From: an uncultured Christensenellaceae bacterium
GTDB taxonomy: Bacteria > Bacillota > Clostridia > Christensenellales > Borkfalkiaceae
DNA length: 64,000 bases
Reading direction: 5' to 3'
NCBI GenBank assembly: GCA_910588645.1
Contig: CAJUOY010000009.1
Span: forward strand, 9,974 to 73,973
The notes beneath the pieces are model-generated. The model was given only the letters and a program-made list of their open reading frames with translations, was not told the origin of the DNA and ran no database searches. This document shows, piece by piece, positions 34,981 through 43,123 of the stretch (within the stretch, counting starts at the first letter, position 1; each line of letters starts with the position of its first letter). A program made the translations under genes and the position numbers.

Positions 34981-35055
34981 TGGTGACCCTGCCGGGAATC
35001 GAACCCGGGATTGAGCCTTGAGAGGGCTCCGTCTTAACCGCTTGACCACAGGGCC
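34981..35055 (-). tRNA. tRNA-Glu (anticodon CTC)
   Basis: A full 75-nt cloverleaf is readable on the minus strand, including an encoded CCA. Acceptor GGCCCTG pairs with CAGGGTC; the anticodon stem GAGCC/GGCTC holds the loop CTCTCAA with CTC at 34-36, which reads GAG (Glu); the T arm is CCGGGTTCGATTCCCGG. A promoter lies upstream at 35077-35105. Its 3' end is repeated at 33830 and perhaps 32829. Confidence 0.95.
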
Positions 35056-35076
35056 TTATGTCGTTTTTGCTAAGTG

Positions 35077-35105
35077 ATTATATCACATAAGTTATAAGTT
35101 GGCAA
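35077..35105 (-). promoter_or_regulatory. Promoter of tRNA-Glu
   Basis: On the minus strand: TTGCCA (35105-35100), a 17-nt spacer, TATAAT (35082-35077), 21 nt before the tRNA 5' end. Confidence 0.75.
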
Positions 35106-35151
35106 GCGAAAACAGCTTTCATTTATCAAAATTTTTGGCTGATTTTTATTA

Positions 35152-35338
35152 AAAAAACGCAAATCCGCCTGTGCCGTGTTATGAAAAAGTATTAACCCGC
35201 TTCTCGCAGGTGGGTGCGCCGAAGCGGAACATCGTACTTTCCGATAAATCAGACCTTGACTATTTCCGCGAACAAGCCGCTCCCTAAGTTTTTTTGTGGA
35301 TTACGAATTTTTCACACCACGCACACCGCAGACCTGGT
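35152..35338 (-). ncRNA. ssrS: 6S RNA (SsrS), RNA polymerase regulator
   Basis: A ~187-nt minus-strand RNA with 6S architecture. The 5' end CAGGTCTGCGGTGTGCGTG pairs with the 3' end CACGGCACAGGCGGATTTG to make a long closing stem with small bulges. Inside is a large open region with a side hairpin, CCGCTTC paired with GAAGCGG, enclosing GGCGCACCCACCTGCGA. A T-run follows at the 3' end, and a consensus promoter places the start at about 35338. 6S RNA mimics an open promoter and binds sigma-A RNA polymerase. The size, closing stem and promoter support this, but the class is assigned by eye. Confidence 0.72.
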
Positions 35339-35345
35339 ATTTCAT

Positions 35346-35374
35346 ATTATATATCTTTAAGAACGAAAATGCAA
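35346..35374 (-). promoter_or_regulatory. Promoter of 6S RNA
   Basis: On the minus strand: TTGCAT (35374-35369), a 17-nt spacer, TATAAT (35351-35346), then 7 nt to the 6S start. Confidence 0.72.
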
Positions 35375-35403
35375 CAAGAAAATTTTTACATATTCGATTT
35401 TGC

Positions 35404-35432
35404 TTGATTTTTGCCTTCAAAAGCCGTAAAAT
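35404..35432 (+). promoter_or_regulatory. Promoter of aspS
   Basis: TTGATT (35404-35409), a 17-nt spacer, TAAAAT (35427-35432). It leaves a ~20-nt leader holding GAGG before the aspS ATG and rules out the upstream in-frame start at 35411. Confidence 0.65.
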
Positions 35433-35458
35433 TAAGAAAAACCTTTTTGAGGATTTAT

Positions 35459-36790
35459 ATGGAAGAAATTACGGGCTTTATCCCTCAGACAAGCACCCCC
35501 TATTCTGAATTCAAACAGAACCTCGGCAAAGTAGTTACTATCAAGGGCACAATACACAATATACGCGATATGTCCGACTTTGCCTTTATACTTATAAGAA
35601 CCGCGCGCGAACTTATTCAGTGCGTATATTCGCCCGAGTTTTCGTCTTACCGCCTTGACGAAAGCGTTGTGGAACAAGCTTCCGCACGCGTCAGCGGAAA
35701 AGTAGTAAAAAGCGAAACACGCGACGGTAGCGAAAGGTTCGAATTGCAAATTCACAATATCGAACTCTTATCCAAACCCGCGGCTATCCCCCCCGTCGTT
35801 ATTTCCAAAAAACAGGTAACCTGCGAACTTTCCGTCAACCTTGACAACCGTCCCGTAACTTTGAGAAATCCCAAAGAGCGCGCAATCTTCAAAATTCAGG
35901 AAGGCATACAGCGCGGATTCCGCGAATACCTGCAAACTCAGGGATTTACCGAAATACACTCCCCAAAAATTAACTTTGCTGGCGCGGAAGGCGGCACGAA
36001 CGTATTCAAACTGGACTACTTCGGAAAAACCGTATATCTTGCGCAGAGCCCCCAGCTCTATAAGCAGGCGCTTGTTCCCGTCTATGAAAGAGTGTTCGAA
36101 GTCGCGCCCGTTTTCCGCGCAGAACATCACGACACTTCGAGACATCTGAACGAATACATCTCTATGGACTTCGAAATGGGCTTTATCGAAAGCTTTACCG
36201 ACATAATGAATATGGAAACGGGTGCGCTCAAATACATTTTCAATCTTTTGAAAACGGAGTACGCCGCAGAACTCGATTTATGGAAAGTCGAAGTTCCCGA
36301 GATTACTTCCATACCCTGCATCCGCTTTAAGGACGCAAAGGAACTCTGCGTCAAGAAACTGAAAAACATCACCGATATGAAGGACTTCGAACCCGAAGAA
36401 GAAGCTTTCCTCGGGAAATGGGCAAAACAGCAATTCAATTCCGATTTCCTGTTCGTAACCCACTATCTCTCCAAAAAACGCCCCTTCTACACTATGGACG
36501 ATCCCGAAGATCCCGAAACGACGCTCTCCTTCGATCTTTTATTCAGAGGAATAGAGATCACGTCCGGCGGACAAAGAATACACGACTACGATATGCAGGT
36601 CGAAAAGATGAAGAGAATGGGTATGAACCCCGAAGAATTCGAAACGTATCTTATGTTGCATAAATACGGAGCCCCTCCTCACGGCGGCCTCGGACTCGGG
36701 CTTGAAAGATTGACTATGCATTTGCTGGGATTCAAAAACGTACGCAATGCGACAATGTTCCCCAGAGATATAAACAGAGTTTCACCGTAA
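35459..36790 (+). CDS. aspS: Aspartyl-tRNA synthetase, archaeal type (possibly non-discriminating)
   Basis: A 443-residue class IIb synthetase of the short archaeal/eukaryotic kind, without the GAD insertion of bacterial AspRS (which makes ~590 residues). The N-terminal OB fold covers about 1-110. Motif 2 contains FEVAPVFRAEHHDTSRHLNEY and motif 3 GLGLGLERLTMHLLG. The C-terminus FPRDINRVSP is typical of archaeal AspRS rather than AsnRS. Such enzymes often charge both tRNA-Asp and tRNA-Asn, with Asp-tRNA-Asn later amidated by GatCAB (inference). Confidence 0.88.
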   Translation: MEEITGFIPQTSTPYSEFKQNLGKVVTIKGTIHNIRDMSDFAFILIRTARELIQCVYSPEFSSYRLDESVVEQASARVSGKVVKSETRDGSERFELQIHNIELLSKPAAIPPVVISKKQVTCELSVNLDNRPVTLRNPKERAIFKIQEGIQRGFREYLQTQGFTEIHSPKINFAGAEGGTNVFKLDYFGKTVYLAQSPQLYKQALVPVYERVFEVAPVFRAEHHDTSRHLNEYISMDFEMGFIESFTDIMNMETGALKYIFNLLKTEYAAELDLWKVEVPEITSIPCIRFKDAKELCVKKLKNITDMKDFEPEEEAFLGKWAKQQFNSDFLFVTHYLSKKRPFYTMDDPEDPETTLSFDLLFRGIEITSGGQRIHDYDMQVEKMKRMGMNPEEFETYLMLHKYGAPPHGGLGLGLERLTMHLLGFKNVRNATMFPRDINRVSP

Positions 36791-36801
36791 TTTTAACATT
36801 A

Positions 36802-36834
36802 GCGGCGCGGACAATAAGTCCGCGCCGCATTTTT
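36802..36834 (+). terminator. Intrinsic terminator of aspS
   Basis: GCGGCGCGGAC and GTCCGCGCCGC form an 11-bp stem around AATAA, followed by ATTTTTAAT. Confidence 0.9.
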
Positions 36835-36839
36835 AATAA

Positions 36840-36934
36840 AAAGAAAACCCGTCGGAAAACATATCCGACGGGTTATCATTTCCCCTGATATTTAACAGCT
36901 TTACCGCCGTTTAATATGGCTCCTCCATTGGAGG
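36840..36934 (-). ncRNA. Free-standing small RNA of unknown class
   Basis: A ~95-nt minus-strand RNA with its own promoter (36941-36969) and a strong terminator (AACCCGTCGGA/TCCGACGGGTT, then TTCTTTTT, 36846-36874). From the 5' end: hairpin TCCTCC-AAT-GGAGGA; a longer stem ATATT..ACGGC/GCTGT..AATAT with loop GGTAAA; a short stem ATCA/TGAT with loop GGGGAAA; then the terminator. GGGG in that loop might pair with CCC of the terminator stem. No minus-strand gene follows (aspS is convergent), so it is not a leader. I cannot match it to a known family. Confidence 0.6.
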
Positions 36935-36940
36935 AATTTC

Positions 36941-36969
36941 ATAATATCAAAAATATTGTCGTATGTCAA
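36941..36969 (-). promoter_or_regulatory. Promoter of the small RNA
   Basis: On the minus strand: a perfect TTGACA (36969-36964), a 17-nt spacer, TATTAT (36946-36941). The predicted start is about 36934. Confidence 0.75.
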
Positions 36970-37004
36970 TACTTTTTGTCTATTTTTGTGCAAATTGTAC
37001 AAAA

Positions 37005-37709
37005 TTAATCCTGTTTAAAGAGTATTCTGTGACAATTTTCGCATTCGGTAACTTTACCGCCGGAAATACGCTCCTTACCGGCAAGCGAAAGCTCGTTGCC
37101 GCATTTGGAACACCGGCCTTCGTTTACCTTGCACAAAATGGGAAAAATACGCTCGCTGCGCTTTTCGTCGTACTTTTTCAAAACGTCTTCCTCTATGCCT
37201 TTGGCAAGAGCTTCCAGTTCCTTTTTTACGGCCTGAGCCTCCTCCATTTTGGTTTCCTTATATTTTTTGTAGACTTCGGAATACTCCTTGTACTGGTTCT
37301 GAACGGCTATCGTCTTTTTCTTCATAGCCTGATATTCCTCGTCCGCATCCTTTACCGATTTAATGAATGAAGCCGCCTCGGCCTTGATAGCTTTTAACTT
37401 TTCCACCAGCTGTAACACGTTTTTCTTATAAAAAGAAATATCGGCGCCCCCTCCGACAAGCTCGTCGAGATTGTCGAAATCAGATAACGTTTCCGCAATT
37501 TCTTCATACTTTTCCTTTAACTGGTTCAGGATAGCGTTAAGTTCGCGCGCCTTTGCTTCGAGAGCATCCAACTTTTCGGGCGCCTTTGTAAGGAAATTTT
37601 TAGCCTGAACATAATTCTTTCTCTCGTCGGAATTTGCCATTTCGCGTTCAAGCTTTAAAAGCTTTTCATCTGTTTCCTGATACTTTAAAAGTTTTTCTAC
37701 CTGTGACAT
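37005..37709 (-). CDS. Coiled-coil zinc-ribbon protein (DUF164/CdsZ-like)
   Basis: A 234-residue protein made mostly of a long helical coiled coil (about 1-190, rich in Glu, Lys and Ala heptads) followed by a C4 zinc ribbon (CSKCG...CENC, about 202-227). This is the bacterial 'C4-type zinc ribbon' family found next to Nif3-like genes. Its role is not well defined; nucleic-acid or secretion-substrate binding has been proposed for relatives. AAAGGAGC precedes the ATG, and the gene follows the Nif3-like gene by 16 bp. Confidence 0.85.
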   Translation of the reverse strand: MSQVEKLLKYQETDEKLLKLEREMANSDERKNYVQAKNFLTKAPEKLDALEAKARELNAILNQLKEKYEEIAETLSDFDNLDELVGGGADISFYKKNVLQLVEKLKAIKAEAASFIKSVKDADEEYQAMKKKTIAVQNQYKEYSEVYKKYKETKMEEAQAVKKELEALAKGIEEDVLKKYDEKRSERIFPILCKVNEGRCSKCGNELSLAGKERISGGKVTECENCHRILFKQD

Positions 37710-37725
37710 ATTTGCTCCTTTCGTC

Positions 37726-38514
37726 TTAAAGCAGACTGCCGTCCGTATAGTAATCGGAGGGTACTTTAAGCCCGTCTTTTATTTTATTATAAATTTGATT
37801 AAAACCGTAATTTTCAGACGCGTAATGCGTCATCTCGATTACTGCTATACCTCTGCCGGTAAGGGCGAGAATTTCGTGATGCTTCATATCGGACGACACG
37901 AACACGTCTGCGCCGTTTCCGACCGCAAAAGCTATGTTATGATCGTCACAACCCGCGCCGCAGAACGAAGCTACGCGGGATACCTGTTTATCGGGCGCGC
38001 CGTATACCCTTAATCTATCGGTACCAAACCTTTCGCCCACAGCTTTTATATAATCCTTTAAACTTGTGCCGGCAACGTCGTAAATCCGACCGTATGCACC
38101 GTTTTCCAGATTTGCGGCACATACGGCGCTTTCGCCGCCCAAGCCGCGCATAAGATAATAATCTATTCCGTTTGGTGCCGCGTCGAAGTTAAGGTGCATA
38201 CTAATTACCGAAATCCCGTGTTTTAAACACTCCGCTAAGGCGATCGACAGAGGGTTGTCCGTAAGATCAAGTTTTGAAATTCCGCCGTAAATCGCGGGAT
38301 GATGAGTGATTATGAGGTTATACCCCGACTGTACCGCCCTTTCAATCGCGCTCTTTGTGAGATCGAGGGCAAACAATGCGCCCGTGACCTCATTCCCGCT
38401 ATTGATTATTATCCCGCTGTTATCGTACATATCAAACTTTTTACAGAAGTCATCCGATAGCTTTACAGGGGCTACGCTCTCTTCGAGATACTTTAAAATC
38501 TCTTTCGTCTTCAT
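37726..38514 (-). CDS. Nif3-like dinuclear metal centre protein (YqfO family)
   Basis: A 262-residue member of the NIF3/YqfO family, here in the short form without the PII-like middle domain. Metal-binding residues are recognisable in ITHHPAIYG (about 69-77), SMHLNFDAAPNG (about 100-111) and near the end in MTHYASEN. The family includes GTP cyclohydrolase I type 2-like proteins, but most members have no settled role. Its ATG overlaps the stop of trmK (ATGA); the trmK-nif3 pair is conserved in Firmicutes. Confidence 0.9.
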   Translation of the reverse strand: MKTKEILKYLEESVAPVKLSDDFCKKFDMYDNSGIIINSGNEVTGALFALDLTKSAIERAVQSGYNLIITHHPAIYGGISKLDLTDNPLSIALAECLKHGISVISMHLNFDAAPNGIDYYLMRGLGGESAVCAANLENGAYGRIYDVAGTSLKDYIKAVGERFGTDRLRVYGAPDKQVSRVASFCGAGCDDHNIAFAVGNGADVFVSSDMKHHEILALTGRGIAVIEMTHYASENYGFNQIYNKIKDGLKVPSDYYTDGSLL

Positions 38515-39146
38515 TTCAACACGCTCTTAATAAGTTCTAACTGTCTTTCGATCTCTCTTCTCGCCGAACTGTTTAAAGGGCGAGAAAGATATTCCTCCCT
38601 TTTGGAAAGTTCGTTTAAGAGAAATCTTCTGCACGTTTCAGTTTCCGTCGACGTACCGTATTCGAGCTCCGCTTCCGAATAATTTCTATTATTGCCCGAA
38701 CGCTTGCCCTTTATTACAAAATAAAATTTTCCGCCGCTTTCGAAAACTTCGTCTTCGGTTATTTCCGCGCCGCTATTCAATAAATACTCTCTCACCGCCC
38801 GGCAGTTTTTCATTGGCTGAAATACGAAATTACGGGGAATAAACGACCTTTCGAGTATACTTACTATCTCTTCTCCGCCCATTCCCGCAATGAGAGTTAG
38901 TTCGATATTTTCATCAACTTCATCGAGCCCGAAACAGCAGACCGAGGCTGCGCGCCCCTCTTCTATGTAGTCCTTCAAAAGTCTTTCCGCCTTTGCAAGG
39001 CATTTTGAACTTACGTCCGAAATTACCGCCCGCTTGCACAAGTTGTTTTCAAGCATATAGAGCGTACAGTAACCGTGATCGCAGCCGATGTCCGCAAAAG
39101 TTTCGCACTTTTCAAGATAGGCGCAGAGTTTATTTATCCTGTCCAT
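38511..39146 (-). CDS. trmK: tRNA (adenine(22)-N1)-methyltransferase TrmK
   Basis: TrmK methylates A22 of tRNA using SAM. The 211-residue protein has the SAM-binding motif FADIGCDHGY (about 17-26), VISDVSSKCLAKA, and the family's catalytic segment LIAGMGGEEIVSIL (about 85-98), followed by QPMKN. It lies 4 bp after sigA on the same strand and overlaps nif3. The neighbours dnaG-sigA-trmK-nif3 follow the usual Firmicutes order. Confidence 0.93.
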   Translation of the reverse strand: MDRINKLCAYLEKCETFADIGCDHGYCTLYMLENNLCKRAVISDVSSKCLAKAERLLKDYIEEGRAASVCCFGLDEVDENIELTLIAGMGGEEIVSILERSFIPRNFVFQPMKNCRAVREYLLNSGAEITEDEVFESGGKFYFVIKGKRSGNNRNYSEAELEYGTSTETETCRRFLLNELSKREEYLSRPLNSSARREIERQLELIKSVLK

Positions 39147-39150
39147 AGAA

Positions 39151-40212
39151 TTACGTATCTAGGAAATCCTTCAAATGTTTCGATCTCGAAGGATGTCTCA
39201 GTTTTCTGAGCGCCTTCGCCTCTATCTGACGAATTCTTTCACGGGTGACGTTAAACTCTTTTCCAACTTCTTCAAGGGTGCGGGGCCTGCCGTCGTCTAC
39301 GCCGTAACGAAGCCTTAAAACCTTTTCTTCACGCGGGGTAAGGCTGTTGAGAACCGAAAGCAATGTCTCTTTAAGCATTGTTGTGGACACGCTGTCCGAA
39401 GGCGTAGTCGTAGTAACGTCCTCGATAAAGTCGCCGAGGTGGCTGTCCTCTTCCTCGCCTATGGGCGTTTCGAGAGATACGGGATCCTGAGCTATTTTCT
39501 GAATTTCGCAGACGCGCTCCTCGCTGATACCCATTTCTCTTGCAATTTCCGCAGGAGTAGGCTCCCTGCCGTACTTCTGCAAAAGTATGCGGGATACTCT
39601 CGTAAGCTTATTTATCGTCTCCACCATATGCACGGGAATACGAATAGTTCTCGCCTGATCTGCTATCGCCCTTGTGATTGCCTGACGGATCCACCAGGTT
39701 GCATACGTTGAAAATTTAAAACCTTTCTGATAGTCGAACTTCTCAACGGCTTTCATAAGTCCGAGGTTGCCTTCCTGAATGAGATCGAGAAATAGCATTC
39801 CGCGTCCAACGTAGCGCTTGGCTATGGATACGACCAACCTGAGATTGGCTTCGGATAGCTGTTTTTTTGCGTCCTCGTCGCCCTCCTCCTGCATTCTGCG
39901 GGCAAGCTCTATTTCATCGTCGCCCGAAAGCAGAGGAACCCTTCCTATATCCTTTAAATACATCTTTACGGGATCGTCGAGACCTATATCGGACAGAGCC
40001 TGTTCGTACAGCTCTCTGTCGCGCTCGGCTTCGTCTATAATCTGTATTCCTGCGTCGGCAATAGACTTATAGACGAAATCCATCTGCGTGGGAGTGGTTT
40101 CGTACTTTTCCATTATGTCGCAGAGAGTATTTGTAGTGATAGAGCCCTTTGCGCCGTAAGTCTCTATGATGTGTTTTAAAATCTCACTTAATTTCTGTTC
40201 CGATAAATTCAT
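39151..40212 (-). CDS. sigA: Primary RNA polymerase sigma factor SigA (RpoD)
   Basis: The 353-residue housekeeping sigma factor directs transcription from the TTGACA/TATAAT promoters seen throughout this window. It has region 1.2 (DPVKMYLKDIG), region 2 with the -10 recognition helix (TYATWWIRQAITRAI), region 3 and region 4 with the -35 helix-turn-helix (TLEEVGKEFNVTRERIRQIE). It starts at the ATG at 40212 with GGAGG 8 nt upstream; a longer frame to 40278 is rejected since it would overlap dnaG. A short region 1.1 at the N-terminus is normal for Gram-positives. Confidence 0.96.
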   Translation of the reverse strand: MNLSEQKLSEILKHIIETYGAKGSITTNTLCDIMEKYETTPTQMDFVYKSIADAGIQIIDEAERDRELYEQALSDIGLDDPVKMYLKDIGRVPLLSGDDEIELARRMQEEGDEDAKKQLSEANLRLVVSIAKRYVGRGMLFLDLIQEGNLGLMKAVEKFDYQKGFKFSTYATWWIRQAITRAIADQARTIRIPVHMVETINKLTRVSRILLQKYGREPTPAEIAREMGISEERVCEIQKIAQDPVSLETPIGEEEDSHLGDFIEDVTTTTPSDSVSTTMLKETLLSVLNSLTPREEKVLRLRYGVDDGRPRTLEEVGKEFNVTRERIRQIEAKALRKLRHPSRSKHLKDFLDT

Positions 40213-40249
40213 ATTCTTTACCTCCGTCTTTTGAATATTTCCGCCTGAT

Positions 40250-42028
40250 TTATTGCCGTATCTTCTTTCTTTCGGCAATAAAGCTTTGCAGCAACGCCGT
40301 CAATTTTTTACGTTTTACTATATCCGTTTCGACCGCGATATTTTTCTTTAATTCCGCAATTTTGCGATCAATATCGTAAAGCTTTAAAGTCTTTACGCAA
40401 TCTTCGAAATACTTTTCGGCAACTTCGCCTTTTAATCTGTCCCCGTCCGAGTAATCGAATATCCGTATTATCTCCGCATATTCTTCCGAGCCCTCGTCAA
40501 ACAGTTCCAACAATTCGGCCGGTCGTATTTTTTCTTCCAAAATCTTTTGCGCCTTGACATACCTCGCTATGATCGCGTGCACTTCTCCGACAAAAGCTAC
40601 ATTCTCTATCTCCGTTCCGTCAGTAATTTTAGAACCAAATAAATATGCCGCTATTACGAACCTCGACGCCCTGTCCCATACGGACGAATTATCCTTTCTT
40701 TCCGCTATCTTTACCGCGGGTGCAGGCTCCGCGGGAACCGAGTCGACATCGCGCCGCAAAGATTCATACGTCAATCCCGTGGTATCCCTGAGCTGTTTTA
40801 TCAGATCTTCCTGTTCGGAAGCGCTTGCCGCCGTCCTGATAATTTTTACCGCTTCCGCAACGTACTTTCTCTTATCGTCCGATTTTGTAAGATCAAAGCT
40901 CTTAGCGGCCGATTTAAGTCTGTAATCTATAAGAGGCATAGCCGCGTCAAGCCGCCGTCTATACTCGTCTGCGCCGAGTTTATTTATCACGTCGTCCGGA
41001 TCGAGGCCGTCCGTAAGCGGAACTACCTTGACCGTTAAACCGTTATTAATGAATATATCGAGGCCCCTGTCGTTGGCTTTTTGTCCCGCCGCGTCGCCGT
41101 CATAACTGACAAGCACGTTATCGGAGTACCTTTTCAACAGTCTTGCCTGATCCTGCGTAAGCGAAGTACCCATACTTGCGACTACGTTCTTGAACCCCGC
41201 TTTATACAGGGAAATGGTATCCATATACCCTTCAACCATTATAACGTTACTTATAGTTTGAGCTTTTTTAAGCTTTTTTAAAAGATTTACGTTATAAAGC
41301 GACTTGCTTTTATTGAATACAAGCGTGTCGCGGGTGTTCTTGTATTTGCCGAAGTCCACTTTTTCAAGCTTCCTTCCGCCGAACGCAATAACTTCGTTCA
41401 TTGCGTTTATGATGGGAAAAATCAGTCTGTCCCCTTGTGAATCTATCAGACGACCGTCCACCTCGCTCACGGCTCCGCTGTCCAGCATATCCTGTCTTGA
41501 ATATCCCTTTTGCAACAGATACTTGGGAAGGTCGTTGAAATTGAGACTTGCGCCGAGGCCGAACGTACGCACGATCCCTGCGGGGATCTGCCTCCTATAT
41601 ATATATTCGAGGAATTTGTCCGCCTTTCCGGAATTGAGATTTGCGAGATAAAAATGCGCGCAATCATTGAGAATTTGTAAAATAACGTCCTTTTTTCTCT
41701 TCAGTTCAACGGTCTTGCCGTTATCGAAAGCAGTTTGCGGCATTGGCAGATTTACTCTTTCCGCAAGCATTTTCACCGCGTCCATAAACTCGATGTTTTC
41801 CATACTTTGGACAAACTTTATAACGTCGCCCGATTCGCCGCAGCCGAAACAGTGATAAAACTGATCTGATTCGTTCAAGGCAAACGAGGGAGTCTTTTCG
41901 TGATGAAAAGGACAGCACGCCCACCAGTTTCCGCCCCGCCGTTCAAGCGATATGTAATTGCCCGCTATCTCGATTATATTCAGTTTTTGTTTGAGAGTTG
42001 ACAAAAACTCCTTTAATTCGCCAGCCAT
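40250..42028 (-). CDS. dnaG: DNA primase DnaG
   Basis: DnaG makes RNA primers at the replication fork. The 592-residue protein has the N-terminal zinc ribbon (CCPFHHEKTPSF...CFGCGESGDVI, about 38-68), a TOPRIM domain with VMVEGYMD (about 260) and YDGDAAGQ, and a C-terminal helicase-binding domain. The length is typical. The start follows the stop of the dGTPase gene directly (TGATATG), indicating coupling, and it precedes sigA by 37 bp as in the classic macromolecular synthesis operon. Confidence 0.95.
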   Translation of the reverse strand: MAGELKEFLSTLKQKLNIIEIAGNYISLERRGGNWWACCPFHHEKTPSFALNESDQFYHCFGCGESGDVIKFVQSMENIEFMDAVKMLAERVNLPMPQTAFDNGKTVELKRKKDVILQILNDCAHFYLANLNSGKADKFLEYIYRRQIPAGIVRTFGLGASLNFNDLPKYLLQKGYSRQDMLDSGAVSEVDGRLIDSQGDRLIFPIINAMNEVIAFGGRKLEKVDFGKYKNTRDTLVFNKSKSLYNVNLLKKLKKAQTISNVIMVEGYMDTISLYKAGFKNVVASMGTSLTQDQARLLKRYSDNVLVSYDGDAAGQKANDRGLDIFINNGLTVKVVPLTDGLDPDDVINKLGADEYRRRLDAAMPLIDYRLKSAAKSFDLTKSDDKRKYVAEAVKIIRTAASASEQEDLIKQLRDTTGLTYESLRRDVDSVPAEPAPAVKIAERKDNSSVWDRASRFVIAAYLFGSKITDGTEIENVAFVGEVHAIIARYVKAQKILEEKIRPAELLELFDEGSEEYAEIIRIFDYSDGDRLKGEVAEKYFEDCVKTLKLYDIDRKIAELKKNIAVETDIVKRKKLTALLQSFIAERKKIRQ

Positions 42029-42029
42029 A

Positions 42030-43049
42030 TCAATTCGCTTCGTCTATAAAAGTCCAGCCCTTAGGTACAAAAATTTTATTGAACATATACATAGCGTATC
42101 TGTCCGTCATAGAGGAAAGATAGTCGCATACCGCCTGTTCCTTCCCGTATTCGTCTATTAAATCTATATAACTTTGCGGAAGTTCACCACTGTTTTCAAT
42201 GAAGTATCCGTACATAGCGGTAAGCATTCTCTCCGCCTTTTCCTCTTCCCGTTTGGAACTTTCGGAAAAATACACTCTTTCGAACATAAAGGAACGCAGC
42301 GCGTCGCTGGCCTTTAAAACGTCCTCTTCCATAACTACGACGTTTTTCCCGTAAGATGCGCGGCAAACCGAAGATATCGCGGTATTTATCCGCTCGCGCG
42401 AACTTGTCCCAAGCGTCTTTATTATCTCCGCGGGAACGTCCCCGTCCTTAAGTATGCCTGCGCGTATCGCGTCGTCGAGGTCGTGATTTATATATGCTAT
42501 CCTGTCCGCGACGGAAACGCACTTGCCTTCCAGCGTGGATGGCGTACCGCTCTTTGGATGATTCAAAATACCGTCGCGCACTTCCTTTGTAAGGTTCAGC
42601 CCTTTGCCGTCCTTTTCAAGGACTTCCACCACGCGCACAGACTGCACGTTGTGCTTGAAGCCGTTTGGCGACAGCTTGTCCAATATTCTCTCTCCGCTGT
42701 GCCCGAACGGCGTGTGCCCGAGATCGTGTCCGAGCGCTATTGCTTCCGCAAGATCTTCGTTTAACGAAAGCGAGCGCGCAATGCTCCTTGCTATCTGAGA
42801 GACGTCGAGCGTATGCGTAAGTCTCGTTATGTAATGATCGCCTTCGGGAGAAAAAAATACTTGCGTCTTATTTTTAAGCCGCCTGAAAGCTTTACAGTAA
42901 ATTATTCTGTCCCTGTCCCTCTGAAACTCCGTGCGCATTTCGCAAGGAGCTTCGTATCTGTCCCTGCCCGCGGTATTTTCAGACCTGCAAGCATAGGGCG
43001 ACAGAAACATTTTTTCGATTTCAAACGTTCTTTCCCTTATCGATTTCAT
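42030..43049 (-). CDS. Deoxyguanosinetriphosphate triphosphohydrolase-like HD protein
   Basis: A 339-residue dGTPase-family protein that should split dNTPs into nucleosides and triphosphate. It has RRLKNKTQVF, the metal-binding HD motif GHDLGHTPFGHSGE (about 108-121) and a further NHDLDDAIRAG. The short form with a deoxynucleoside 5'-triphosphohydrolase signature is common in Firmicutes next to dnaG. The ATG has a GGAGC site 6 nt upstream. A promoter in the AT-rich gap to 43124 is likely, but I could not settle the -35 box. Confidence 0.92.
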   Translation of the reverse strand: MKSIRERTFEIEKMFLSPYACRSENTAGRDRYEAPCEMRTEFQRDRDRIIYCKAFRRLKNKTQVFFSPEGDHYITRLTHTLDVSQIARSIARSLSLNEDLAEAIALGHDLGHTPFGHSGERILDKLSPNGFKHNVQSVRVVEVLEKDGKGLNLTKEVRDGILNHPKSGTPSTLEGKCVSVADRIAYINHDLDDAIRAGILKDGDVPAEIIKTLGTSSRERINTAISSVCRASYGKNVVVMEEDVLKASDALRSFMFERVYFSESSKREEEKAERMLTAMYGYFIENSGELPQSYIDLIDEYGKEQAVCDYLSSMTDRYAMYMFNKIFVPKGWTFIDEAN

Positions 43050-43123
43050 CTTGTGCTCCGTTTAATAATACGAAAAAAATTTAAAAATTACTTTTTTTTG
43101 CAAAAAAATCTTTATTTTATATA

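Noticed and set aside
35152..35338. T-box or metabolite riboswitch upstream of aspS
   Set aside because: The structure is on the minus strand with its own promoter pointing away from aspS, and the T-box core was not found on the plus strand.
36840..36934. Leader riboswitch
   Set aside because: No minus-strand gene lies downstream; aspS is convergent and a terminator ends the RNA.
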